This document shows positions 6,638 through 12,755 of a DNA stretch of 12,755 nucleotides, in pieces. Origin of the DNA: an uncultured Phycisphaerales bacterium. GTDB lineage: Bacteria; Planctomycetota; Phycisphaerae; UBA1845; CAIVHJ01. Every line of letters begins with the position of its first letter. Position 1 is the first letter of the stretch. The DNA lies in assembly GCA_903905665.1 (NCBI GenBank), contig CAIVHJ010000272.1, forward strand, positions 1-12,755. Reading direction: 5' to 3'. The notes beneath the pieces are model-generated. The model did not search any database. It was not told the origin of the DNA and worked only from the letters and a program-made list of their open reading frames with translations. A program made the position numbers and the translations under genes.

Positions 6638-7839
6638 GTCGGAAATGCCAAAAAATGCCTGTTAATCTCGGTAATTGCCTGTTGGGGATGTGAGTTCAGA
6701 AATTTCAGTATCTCTTCAATTGCCTCATATTGGGACCTGTCCCAAATGCATGGGGCATTGAAAAAATCAGAATCCAGACCCACTTGCTGCAGCATACGCT
6801 CCCCCATGGCATCGACCCCATGGTTCTGCAAAGCCGAAATCCGTACCGCTGAATTCCAGCAGGCTTGGGACATCCACTCCGGGGTTTCCAATCGGATTCC
6901 AAGGTCTGATTTGTTCAAAACCACGATGACCCGACGTTCGTCCAGCCACGAATCAAACCAATGACCGCTCAACGGACAGGTTGCAAGACTTCCATCCAAC
7001 ACGAGCAATTGCACGTCCGCCCGACGAATCACCGGTGCGGAAAGTTCCAAAGCCTGCTGCTCCAGCGCATCGCATCCCTGTCGCAAACCCGCCGTGTCCG
7101 CCAACGATACCGGAACCCCGCGAATCGCAATCGGATGCTCCACCCAGTCGCGCGTGGTCCCTGCCTCAGCCGATTCGATGCTCCACGGTTTTTCGTACAA
7201 ACAATTAGCCAACGTGGATTTTCCGCTGTTGGGCGGGCCGACGATCACGACATGAATTCCGTCGAGCAGCATTCGGCTTCGAGGGTGCGACTGAAGCAGT
7301 TTTTCCAATATACTTCGCGCGTCATCCGTGCGATCATGACTGATCGAAACCTGACAGTTTTTCATCGCCTCGAAAAGAATCGCAATCTGTCCGATCAACC
7401 ATTTCGCCATGCGCTGCGTTTGCGCCAAAGGCAACGAATCCATCACGGCGGCTTCGATCGGCGAAGAAAGATTCCAGACCTCTCTCGCCTCCAGATGTTC
7501 CCGAATCACAGCCCCGCTTCGCTCCAGGCTCATCAGAATCCGTTCGACGACCCTCACTCCGCCATGGCCACTGATCAGAACGGACGAACCCTCGGTTGAC
7601 GGTTCGGAACAAACCACGACGACCTCATCGACCAGTTCGTCACCGTCCATAAAACGCACCAGCCGGGGACGATCGGGCTCCAGCGTCAAGTTCCGACCTT
7701 CCCGGCGAGGACGCAGACAAGACATCACGACAGAAAGTGCTTGCGGCCCGAGAATCTGGATGAGTCCGATTCCCCCTGCACCGGGTGGGCTGACGCGGGC
7801 GGCATAAGTGCAAAGAGTTTCAGGGTCTGTGGGTTCCAT
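6634..7839 (-). CDS. Divergent MnmE/TrmE-like GTPase lacking the C-terminal cysteine motif
   Basis: MnmE works with MnmG to modify uridine 34 of certain tRNAs, using tetrahydrofolate and GTP hydrolysis. This 401-residue protein shows the family order. It has an N-terminal folate-binding-like domain (about 9-118; SPPGAGGIGLIQILGP, ISGHGG), a helical domain (about 119-190) and an inserted G domain. G domain motifs are G1 GPPNSGKS (201-208), G2 GTTRD (227-231), G3 DTAG (248-251), G4 NKSD (309-312) and G5 SA (335-336). The C-terminal helix follows. Canonical MnmE is about 450 residues and ends in a C-x-G-K motif whose Cys is needed for modification. This one ends FLAFPT and the helical-domain motifs are eroded. 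It starts 20 nt after the coaX stop, with no evident Shine-Dalgarno, suggesting translational coupling. GTP binding is well supported. Genuine tRNA modification is uncertain. Confidence 0.85.
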   Translation of the reverse strand: MEPTDPETLCTYAARVSPPGAGGIGLIQILGPQALSVVMSCLRPRREGRNLTLEPDRPRLVRFMDGDELVDEVVVVCSEPSTEGSSVLISGHGGVRVVERILMSLERSGAVIREHLEAREVWNLSSPIEAAVMDSLPLAQTQRMAKWLIGQIAILFEAMKNCQVSISHDRTDDARSILEKLLQSHPRSRMLLDGIHVVIVGPPNSGKSTLANCLYEKPWSIESAEAGTTRDWVEHPIAIRGVPVSLADTAGLRQGCDALEQQALELSAPVIRRADVQLLVLDGSLATCPLSGHWFDSWLDERRVIVVLNKSDLGIRLETPEWMSQACWNSAVRISALQNHGVDAMGERMLQQVGLDSDFFNAPCIWDRSQYEAIEEILKFLNSHPQQAITEINRHFLAFPT

Positions 7840-7859
7840 TGGAAATTTTCACAGGCGGA

Positions 7860-8648
7860 TCACGACGCGGAAAGCGACTGTTGATAGGCCAACACGACGC
7901 CGCGCAGGCACAAATCCGGAACCACTTTGTCCACGAAGTCCATATCGGCGGCCAACAATTCGGAATCCCCGCCAGTCAGAAACAAAGCGGGCCAGCGTCC
8001 CAGTCGTTCGGCATAACTTTCCACGAGTTGCCGAATGGCTCCGATGCATCCGTAGTAAAGGCCGGCGCGAATCGCGTGTTCGGTGCTTTGCCCCAGAGGC
8101 GAACCCGGATGCTCCATCGAGACTACAGGCAACTGCGCCGTTTCTTGCGCGAGAATTTTTGACTGTAGCGAAAGTCCCGGCAGGATCGCACCCCCGATGA
8201 AATAACCCTCGCTGCTGACGCAATCGACGGTGACGGCGGTTCCGACGTCGGCAATGACGCAGGCCGCCTGTTCGATTCCATACGCCGCCGCCGCGCAGCA
8301 CAACCGATCCATTCCCACCGTTTCCGGTTTCTCCACCCGGTTGGAAATCGGAACAGGCAGTTCGTTCCCAACGACCAGCAGCGGTTCGCCCGTCAGATCC
8401 GACACCAGCGTTTTTAACCGCACCAACTGCGAAGGCACGACCGAACAAGCCATCACCTGTCGGCTCAGCGTCATCCCGCGCCAATGCTGCGTAATGACCT
8501 CCGACAACTGCGATTCCTGATCATGCCGAACCTGAGTCACGGCTCGAATCGCCCCGCCCGACCACACTCCGACGTGAATAGAACTGTTCCCCACGTCAAA
8601 TAACAATAACTGCTCGACGCGAGTTGGTTTGTGAACGACGGCGATCAT
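7860..8648 (-). CDS. coaX: Type III pantothenate kinase
   Basis: Phosphorylates pantothenate with ATP, the first step of coenzyme A synthesis, in the cytoplasm. The 262-residue protein belongs to the ASKHA fold and matches the usual CoaX length. Visible motifs are the phosphate-binding DVGNS (18-22), the pantothenate/catalytic PETVGMDR (108-115, D114 the likely base), the second phosphate loop ADVGTAVTVD (133-142), GGAILPG (152-158) and LTGGD (224-228). I place the start at the ATG at 8646-8648, one base after the obgE stop, because GAGG lies nine bases upstream (8658-8661 on the complementary strand). Longer in-frame starts overlap obgE and add residues untypical of the family. The tight spacing with obgE indicates co-transcription and translational coupling. 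This type is feedback-resistant to CoA and usually needs a monovalent cation; these are family traits, not visible here. Confidence 0.94.
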   Translation of the reverse strand: MIAVVHKPTRVEQLLLFDVGNSSIHVGVWSGGAIRAVTQVRHDQESQLSEVITQHWRGMTLSRQVMACSVVPSQLVRLKTLVSDLTGEPLLVVGNELPVPISNRVEKPETVGMDRLCCAAAAYGIEQAACVIADVGTAVTVDCVSSEGYFIGGAILPGLSLQSKILAQETAQLPVVSMEHPGSPLGQSTEHAIRAGLYYGCIGAIRQLVESYAERLGRWPALFLTGGDSELLAADMDFVDKVVPDLCLRGVVLAYQQSLSAS

Positions 8649-8649
8649 G

Positions 8650-9723
8650 TCAAACATCCTCACTGGTGGGAGCGTCCAGATCAATGGGACGGGTCAAAAA
8701 ATCCGACGGACTCGTGGTCGCTCCCTGTGATTTCGCTTCTTCAATCATCCGCCAGACTTGTTCATGAAACACATCCAGACCCCGTCCCGTCACGGCACTG
8801 AGTGCGCAAATTTGAGTGCCAAGTTGCTCTTGAAATTGCCGGAGATTTTCGTCGGAATCCGTCAGGTCCATTTTGGTCGCCACAACCAGTTCCGGTTTGG
8901 CTGCCAGAGTCGGACTGTATTTTTCCAGTTCCGTTCGGATGATCCGGTACGCTTCTTCCGGGCTGGGTTGACCGTCGGACGGACAAATATCAATCAGATG
9001 AACGATCACACGGGTTCGCTCGATGTGCTTCAGAAACGCATCGCCCAGTCCGACGCCTTCGTGCGCCCCTTCGATCAAACCCGGCAAATCCGCCATGACG
9101 TATTGCCGAAAACCGCTCAGCACTACGATTCCCAGCTGCGGAACGAGTGTCGTGAATGGATAATCCGCGATTTTCGGACGCGCTGCCGTGCTCCTCGCTA
9201 GCAATGTGCTTTTGCCGGCATTGGGCATACCGACCAGACCGACATCGGCGATCAGTTTCAGCTCCAGACGCAGTTGCCGTTCCTGACCCGTCTGACCGGG
9301 AAACGCTTTTCGCGGCGCCTGATGCGTAGGGCTGGCAAATCGCGCATTGCCCAGTCCCCCTTTGCCCCCTCTCATCAGGATCACACGCTGCCCCGGATCG
9401 GTCAAATCCTTGAGCAACAAACCGGTGTCACGATCATAAACGAGCGTTCCGGGTGGAACATGAATGATCAAATCCTGACCCATCCGCCCGGTGCAGTTGC
9501 TCCCGGAACCCGGCTGACCGTCTGCGGCGGACCATTCGTGCCTTCCGCGAAAGGCCCACAGCGTGTTCATCTCCGATGCGACTTCGAAGACCACGTCGCC
9601 GCCGTCTCCACCGTCACCCCCGTCCGGGCCGCCCCTGGGTACATATTTCTCACGCCGGAAGCTAATGCATCCCTTTCCACCCGATCCCGCCCGAACCAAA
9701 ATTTCTACTTCGTCAATGAACAC
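8650..9723 (-). CDS. obgE: Obg/CgtA ribosome-associated GTPase
   Basis: Binds the 50S subunit and GTP, with roles in ribosome assembly and in growth and stringent control. The 357-residue product has the glycine-rich Obg fold (about 1-155; KYVPRGGPDGGDGGDGGDVV) and a G domain (about 158-330). G domain motifs are GMPNAGKS (165-172), the YPFTT switch, DLPG (212-215), TKMD (283-286) where NKxD is standard, and SAVTG. A 25-residue tail follows; there is no OCT domain. The start is not certain. Family proteins begin M-F-[VI]-D-E-V, so I choose the GTG at 9721-9723, with GGTGG five bases upstream. A TTG at 9736-9738 lies in the T-run of a terminator-like hairpin and a GTG at 9730-9732 is also possible. 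No ATG start exists nearby. It follows rpmA, as in many bacteria, and precedes coaX by one base. Confidence 0.94.
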   Translation of the reverse strand: MFIDEVEILVRAGSGGKGCISFRREKYVPRGGPDGGDGGDGGDVVFEVASEMNTLWAFRGRHEWSAADGQPGSGSNCTGRMGQDLIIHVPPGTLVYDRDTGLLLKDLTDPGQRVILMRGGKGGLGNARFASPTHQAPRKAFPGQTGQERQLRLELKLIADVGLVGMPNAGKSTLLARSTAARPKIADYPFTTLVPQLGIVVLSGFRQYVMADLPGLIEGAHEGVGLGDAFLKHIERTRVIVHLIDICPSDGQPSPEEAYRIIRTELEKYSPTLAAKPELVVATKMDLTDSDENLRQFQEQLGTQICALSAVTGRGLDVFHEQVWRMIEEAKSQGATTSPSDFLTRPIDLDAPTSEDV

Positions 9724-9736
9724 CGATACCACCGAC

Positions 9737-9763
9737 AAAAAAGGGTGATCTCAACGATCACCC
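9737..9763 (-). terminator. Intrinsic terminator or attenuator between rpmA and obgE
   Basis: On the minus strand GGGTGATC, loop GTTGA, GATCACCC (9763-9743), then six T (9742-9737). The stem is a perfect 8 bp and the form is textbook Rho-independent. It lies 60 bases after the rpmA stop, and its T-run ends 13 bases before the GTG I assign to obgE, leaving no room for a promoter after it. It would therefore set how much rpmA transcript reaches obgE-coaX. A second GTGATC on the transcript (complement of 9777-9782) could compete for the 3' arm. Confidence 0.75.
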
Positions 9764-9823
9764 CGACTCATCCTTCAGATCACACTCCCCATGGGAGCGC
9801 GATATTTCCAGGCAGTGAATCAT

Positions 9824-10072
9824 TCAGTTTTGCGCGACGGGTTCGATGCAGACCTTGCGACCCCGGAATACGACGGTTCCGTCCACCAGCGCAAATAACG
9901 TGTCGTCACGCCCTCGGCCGACGTGCAAACCCGGAAGGATCGGCGTGCCGCATTGCCGAATCAGAATCGTCCCCGCCAAAACTCGCTCCCCGCCGAATCG
10001 CTTGACCCCCCGATATTTCGGATTGGAATCTCGACCGTTACGCGTTGAACCCTGTCCCTTTTTATGTGCCAT
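9824..10072 (-). CDS. rpmA: 50S ribosomal protein L27
   Basis: A structural protein of the large ribosomal subunit whose flexible N-terminus reaches the peptidyl-transferase centre. The 82-residue product opens with the invariant AHKKGQGSTRNGRDS, followed by GVKRFGGE and the conserved RQCGTPILPGLHVGRGRDDTLFA region. There is no extra N-terminal peptide of the kind removed by Prp protease in Firmicutes. The start is supported by AAGGAGAGG just upstream of the ATG (complement of 10078-10086). In most bacteria rplU (L21) lies directly upstream. Here the upstream gene encodes an exported protein of unknown function, 171 bp away, so rplU is elsewhere. No strong promoter was found in that gap, which contains a GACCC-GAA-GGGTC hairpin without a T-run. 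Confidence 0.97.
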   Translation of the reverse strand: MAHKKGQGSTRNGRDSNPKYRGVKRFGGERVLAGTILIRQCGTPILPGLHVGRGRDDTLFALVDGTVVFRGRKVCIEPVAQN

Positions 10073-10243
10073 AACAACCTCTCCTTGCCTTCATTGAATA
10101 ACCATACAACAAGCAGCAAGCTTTACAGTAAATTACTTCAATCCTCGTTTAGCGGCGGACCCGAAGGGTCGCGAGGAAGATCCAATGCTCGTTGTTCCCT
10201 CATTTTTCATCGGATTCCCTCTCTGCGTGTTCTCGTAGCGTCC

Positions 10244-10894
10244 CTACCGCATCACCCAGTCCTGACCTTTGCGCACCGGATTCACGAGGTTGCGGGTCTG
10301 CGGATCACCGGGCAAACTGTACTTGATCTCCAACGCTTTTCGTAGCGTGAACACGCGGGGGTTTTCCGGTGATTCCGGTTTGGTTTTGTCAAAACTCGGA
10401 TTGGTCACCCGCTGAATCTCGCCCGAAAGACCGCTGAAATAAATCGTAAAATCGTTATCGTTGGGATTGAAATCCCGAAAAGCGACAAACCCCGTTTTGG
10501 CGTTATCCTCACCTTGCAGCAGCGGCCCCGACATTTTGTTCGGCTCCAGCATGAACGGCGCCGTCGTGTGATATCGCTCCCGAATTGCGTCATAAACCGT
10601 CGGGCTGATCTGATCTCCCGCCGCAATCACCTGCAACGAACTCGTCACCAACTCCGCCGCCGGAAAAAACTCAATATCCTGACCGGCGTTGTTTTCCACG
10701 GTGTAGCGGATGAACCAATACGTCGTCGGGGTCTGATCCCCCGGAAGCGTCAGAGTAATGCGTTCGGGATCGTAAAAAGTGAACTTCAACTCCCAACTCA
10801 CAGGTGCCTGGGCTGGCTTGGGCACGCCCGCCAAACTGACACCGCTCCCACCCATGACCAACAGGCCCATCAGGATCATCAGTGTTCGGTTCAT
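10244..10894 (-). CDS. Secreted protein of unknown function
   Basis: I do not recognise this family. The 216-residue product starts with a clear Sec signal peptide: MNR, a hydrophobic core (TLMILMGLLVMGGSGVSLA) and a plausible signal peptidase I site after SLA, so about 195 residues are exported. There is no lipobox or second membrane segment. The mature part opens with a Pro-rich spacer (VPKPAQAPV) and alternates short strands (WELKFTFYD, ITLTLPG, YWFIRYTVENNAGQDIEFFPA), a pattern suggesting a beta-sandwich. I choose the ATG at 10892-10894 with a weak GGGA upstream. A TTG four codons earlier is less likely. A near-consensus promoter lies about 75 bases upstream, so it is probably well transcribed. 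It precedes rpmA on the same strand, but a shared function is not implied. Confidence 0.72.
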   Translation of the reverse strand: MNRTLMILMGLLVMGGSGVSLAGVPKPAQAPVSWELKFTFYDPERITLTLPGDQTPTTYWFIRYTVENNAGQDIEFFPAAELVTSSLQVIAAGDQISPTVYDAIRERYHTTAPFMLEPNKMSGPLLQGEDNAKTGFVAFRDFNPNDNDFTIYFSGLSGEIQRVTNPSFDKTKPESPENPRVFTLRKALEIKYSLPGDPQTRNLVNPVRKGQDWVMR

Positions 10895-10969
10895 AGCCAA
10901 TCCCAAAAAGTGCGAAATCGGTCAATCCACAGGCGCAGAAACCCACCACTCAAATAGCCGGAAACCCTT

Positions 10970-10997
10970 ATGATAGTTAATCTTGCCGTTGTGTCAA
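10970..10997 (-). promoter_or_regulatory. Near-consensus housekeeping promoter of the secreted-protein gene
   Basis: On the minus strand TTGACA (10997-10992), a 16-base spacer and TATCAT (10975-10970): a perfect -35 and one mismatch at -10. Transcription should begin near 10963, about 70 bases before the ATG. If no terminator intervenes, the same transcript could continue into rpmA. Confidence 0.65.
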
Positions 10998-11129
10998 GCC
11001 AATGCGTCACTTACCGGACACCGCGAAAATCCACCATCATGGCAAGGGATTGACTCAAACGATTCGTAATACAATGTAATCACTGACTTTTCACGATCGG
11101 GGTTGACATGCGATTCTGGGAGGGGCAAT

Positions 11130-11442
11130 ATGGCCATGAGTAGGGTCAGTAGGGCGATTGATCGGAAAGGACGCTTTGAAAGGGACACCGTGGCGGCTAT
11201 CGCATCCAAAGCGGCGGAGGTATTGGGGAAGTTTCCGACCGGTTGCTGCGTACTGACTGCCGGGCATTAGGTCAAGATCATGGGTGATCCTCATGGAATC
11301 ACAGGGCTATCTGGAATGCAAGCTTGAGTCAAAATTTCGGGCGGGTGACCATTGGGTGTTTATCGGGCGAGTCATGAACGGAGACATGCTCAGCCAAGAC
11401 GAACCCTATGTTCATAATTTCAGAACGGCGTTAAATTATTGA
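11130..11442 (+). pseudogene. Flavin-reductase-domain gene remnant with internal deletion
   Basis: Two short pieces of one gene lie in different frames. The 5' piece (11130-11270, 46 codons) has GGAGG six bases before its ATG and ends with AAEVLGKFPTGCCVLTAGH then TAG, like the first strand of FMN-binding flavin reductases ([IL]G[KR]xPTGxxVLTA). The 3' piece (11293-11442, 49 codons) reads YLECKLESKFRAGDHWVFIG and continues RVMNGDMLSQDEPYVHNFRTALNY, matching the family's last segment (YLEC, GDH, xVxNG, VH, terminal NY). A complete domain is about 160-170 residues. About 70-100 middle residues, including the FMN-contacting SWVxQ region, are missing and only about 20 bases separate the pieces. 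A possible promoter is TTGACT (11050-11055), 19 bases, TGTAAT (11075-11080). It is non-functional as an enzyme. A small expressed peptide cannot be excluded. Confidence 0.72.
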
Positions 11443-11819
11443 AGATAAAGGAGTAATAATCCGTGGCGAGTGGAAAAAGGCTCTATAAAAGGCGTGCGGC
11501 ACCCTGTACTTAGTTTTGGCGCGGTCAAAGGGTGCCGCAGCGAGTGGAAGCAAAATTAAAGCATCAAATCGGCTGTGAAATGTTTCCAACCGACTCTTTC
11601 CTAATTATAGTCCGCGAATCCTTCAAATCCAATAAACTCACATCCGAAATGCAAGATTTTTTCTCGAATTCGCAGATTTCGACGGTTTAATTGTGTTCGT
11701 TCACTTGCCCGGAGAACTCGATCTGTAACCATCATCGGACAGATTCGATATGAGGCATGAGGAATCCCCCCTAAAAAATGCAGATCATTTCATCAATTGA
11801 ATTTCGGGATCGGAATGCA
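11443..11819. other. Gene-free stretch between the pseudogene and the phosphoesterase
   Basis: 377 bases with no supported gene. It holds the inverted repeat at 11495-11539 with its flanking direct repeats, then AT-rich sequence without coding character. AAAGGAG (11448-11454) precedes a GTG at 11463-11465 that reads only 16 codons. Near the right end, a minus-strand run of six T (complement of 11774-11779) follows a poor stem ATGCA/TGCAT and could be a weak end signal for the phosphoesterase gene. Confidence 0.5.
11495..11539. repeat. 11-bp inverted repeat flanked by 10-bp direct repeats
   Basis: TGCGGCACCCT (11495-11505) and AGGGTGCCGCA (11529-11539) are perfect complements around a 23-base loop. 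GCGAGTGGAA occurs at 11466-11475 and again at 11540-11549, directly abutting the right arm. On the left, 19 bases separate the repeat from the arm. The layout recalls a small inserted element with a target duplication, or a REP-like hairpin. The left-right asymmetry argues against a simple transposon. No T-run follows on the + strand. On the minus strand a short CCTTTTAT follows, so a weak terminator is an alternative. Confidence 0.6.
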
Positions 11820-12308
11820 TCAACCGGTCACGGTACAGTACTGCAACTGGTCGGTTTGAGTGTCGAGGATTGCGACGGTCTTGGACGGTGCGCGATAGAG
11901 TGCCCCCGGATTGATAATCCGTGTCCGACCCTGGCGATGATCCGACGCGCGATGGGTATGGCCGTGCAGGATGTAGTCATAATCGTTGTTGTGACAGGCG
12001 GTTATGAATTCTCGCTCCGATCCGTGAAAAACGGCGATATGCTGAGAATCTGCTTCAATGACCACGGGGATGCTCTCAGGCCAGTAGGCTCCGAATGACC
12101 GAACCGCAGCCCGCCAGGATTGTCGGGGACTGTCGGTGTTTCCCCAGACGAACCAAAAAGGTCTGCCGGAAAAGACTTCGAGAACCTCCAGCCCTCCGAT
12201 GTCGCCGCAATGAACGATCCCATCAACACCGTGCTGATCAAAGATCGCCAAAGCACGCTCCACCAGATGGATGCGGCCGTGGCTGTCAGAAAGGATCCCC
12301 AAAACCAT
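11820..12308 (-). CDS. YfcE/MJ0936-family metallophosphoesterase
   Basis: A two-metal phosphodiesterase of the small calcineurin-like group, cytoplasmic, 162 residues, the normal family length. All metal ligands are visible: DSH (D8, H10), GD (D36), GNTD (N57), the FHG histidine (H95) and the GHTH pair (H117, H119). The NPGA motif (134-137) near the C-terminus is also typical. I choose the ATG at 12306-12308, with AGGAG seven to eight bases upstream; a TTG one codon earlier is not needed. Characterised relatives cleave phosphodiester model substrates, but the physiological substrate is unknown, so I give no symbol. It is a single gene: downstream are the repeat and pseudogene, upstream a poorly coding stretch. 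An inverted repeat GTGGAGCA/TGCTCCAC (12348-12355, 12395-12402) lies in its likely leader. Confidence 0.93.
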   Translation of the reverse strand: MVLGILSDSHGRIHLVERALAIFDQHGVDGIVHCGDIGGLEVLEVFSGRPFWFVWGNTDSPRQSWRAAVRSFGAYWPESIPVVIEADSQHIAVFHGSEREFITACHNNDYDYILHGHTHRASDHRQGRTRIINPGALYRAPSKTVAILDTQTDQLQYCTVTG

Positions 12309-12703
12309 CAAAAACTCCTGATCTCAACCCTCATGATGATGAGCCGTGTGGAGCACCCAAACTCGACGTCAGTAATACCGAAGGCGCTGGGTAATGCTCC
12401 ACGTGTCCTGCTTCAGTTGGAATTGGAGAAGGTCGCCAATTGGTTTACGCTTAAAGTAATACCGAATGGATGATTTTTCAATTTCTCCCGGATGTTCATG
12501 AGGATTTCGTAGTAGCGCCATTCGGGAGGTGAATCGGCGGGTTGATAAGGCTCGGCGCGGGTCAGCCGACGAACCCACAAGGGTTTGGGACATGATTCAG
12601 GTCTTCCATGACCAATGGAAACGTCCAAATCCATTGCTTCGGCGCATTGTAAGATTACCATGCAGTCATCATTGCACCCGGCTTAGAGCACCTGATGCTT
12701 TGT
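12309..12703 (-). other. Upstream region of the phosphoesterase gene with a doubtful ORF
   Basis: 395 bases without a confident gene. The minus strand has an 82-codon frame (12413-12661) whose middle part (RRLTRAEPYQPADSPPEWRY, then YEILMNIREKLKNHPF) looks protein-like, but it has no ribosome-binding site and I recognise no family. It may be a small orphan gene or the remnant of a larger one, since another frame stays open across its 3' part (12369-12593). A 12-bp direct repeat, AGTAATACCGAA, occurs at 12371-12382 and 12455-12466. The inverted repeats AATTGG/CCAATT (12421-12442) and GTGGAGCA/TGCTCCAC lie beside it. Confidence 0.35.
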
Positions 12704-12755
12704 AGAAAACCCTACAAGCGAAGACGTTTGTGTAGGGGCACAGCATGCTGTGCCC
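12704..12755 (+). repeat. Palindromic interspersed repeat, copy 2 (runs to the window edge)
   Basis: Matches 2868-2919 at 48 of 52 positions and in the same orientation, 9.8 kb away. The perfect 20-bp palindrome occupies 12736-12755. CCCTACA (12710-12716) pairs perfectly with TGTAGGG (12731-12737) around a 14-base loop, and this stem shares bases with the palindrome. The element may continue beyond the window. In copy 1 the sequences diverge or are unknown after the palindrome, so the right boundary cannot be fixed. Confidence 0.8.

Noticed and set aside
6961..7599. A 212-codon plus-strand frame
   Set aside because: It is antisense to the MnmE-like GTPase, has no ribosome-binding site and has an Arg/His/Gln-rich composition.
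9736..9738. TTG as the obgE start
   Set aside because: It lies inside the T-run of the terminator hairpin and adds residues absent from the family's usual N-terminus. The GTG at 9721-9723 fits the M-F-I-D-E-V beginning.
9274..10005. A 243-codon plus-strand frame crossing obgE and rpmA
   Set aside because: It is antisense to two conserved genes and low in plausible secondary structure, so it is a shadow frame.
10994..11209. A 71-codon minus-strand frame with a hydrophobic stretch
   Set aside because: It overlaps the strong minus-strand promoter of the secreted-protein gene and runs antisense to the flavin reductase relic, with no good ribosome-binding site. The signal-like segment is probably chance.
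12348..12402. GTGGAGCA/TGCTCCAC inverted repeat as a riboswitch upstream of the phosphoesterase
   Set aside because: It is a single 8-bp stem with a 39-base loop and no recognisable conserved core. Chance or a simple leader hairpin explains it.

Overview
This window is a chromosomal segment of a free-living, moderately GC-rich bacterium. I think a member of the Planctomycetota or a related PVC lineage is most likely. The reasons are the gene order rpmA-obgE-coaX followed by a divergent MnmE-like GTPase, a membrane-anchored Hanks-type kinase with an extra N-terminal helical domain, a non-flagellar FliA/WhiG-type sigma factor, and a GH20 enzyme carrying chitobiase-C and PA14 modules. This placement rests on general family knowledge and was not tested by any search.

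Left part, about 1-3015. The 3' portion of a GH20 beta-N-acetylhexosaminidase (5' end outside the window) is followed by a PilZ protein on the + strand. A convergent 90-residue protein of unknown function and a gene-poor stretch with the first copy of a palindromic interspersed repeat come next.

Middle, 3016-4816. clpS (-) and a double-ACT-domain gene (+) diverge from a spacer whose centre is the self-complementary TATAATTATA. The ACT gene converges with the sigma factor gene (-).

Minus-strand block, 10894 down to 3986. In transcription order it contains a secreted protein of unknown function behind a near-consensus promoter, rpmA (ribosomal protein L27), obgE (ribosome-associated GTPase), coaX (type III pantothenate kinase), a MnmE/TrmE-like GTPase, the kinase, and finally the sigma factor. 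obgE and coaX are one nucleotide apart and coaX and the MnmE-like gene 20 nt apart, so these three look co-transcribed. A textbook intrinsic-terminator hairpin sits between rpmA and obgE and its T-run nearly touches the obgE start.

Right part, 10998-12755. A decayed flavin-reductase-domain gene keeps its N- and C-terminal ends but has lost the middle. A strong 11-bp inverted repeat flanked by 10-bp direct repeats follows, then a YfcE/MJ0936-type metallophosphoesterase on the minus strand, a weakly coding stretch, and a second, truncated copy of the palindromic repeat at the very end.

I found no CRISPR array, tRNA, rRNA, integrase, transposase or recognisable defence cassette. The points most worth a second look are the rpmA/obgE terminator, the flavin reductase relic, the MnmE-like protein without its C-terminal cysteine motif, and the paired palindromic repeats.
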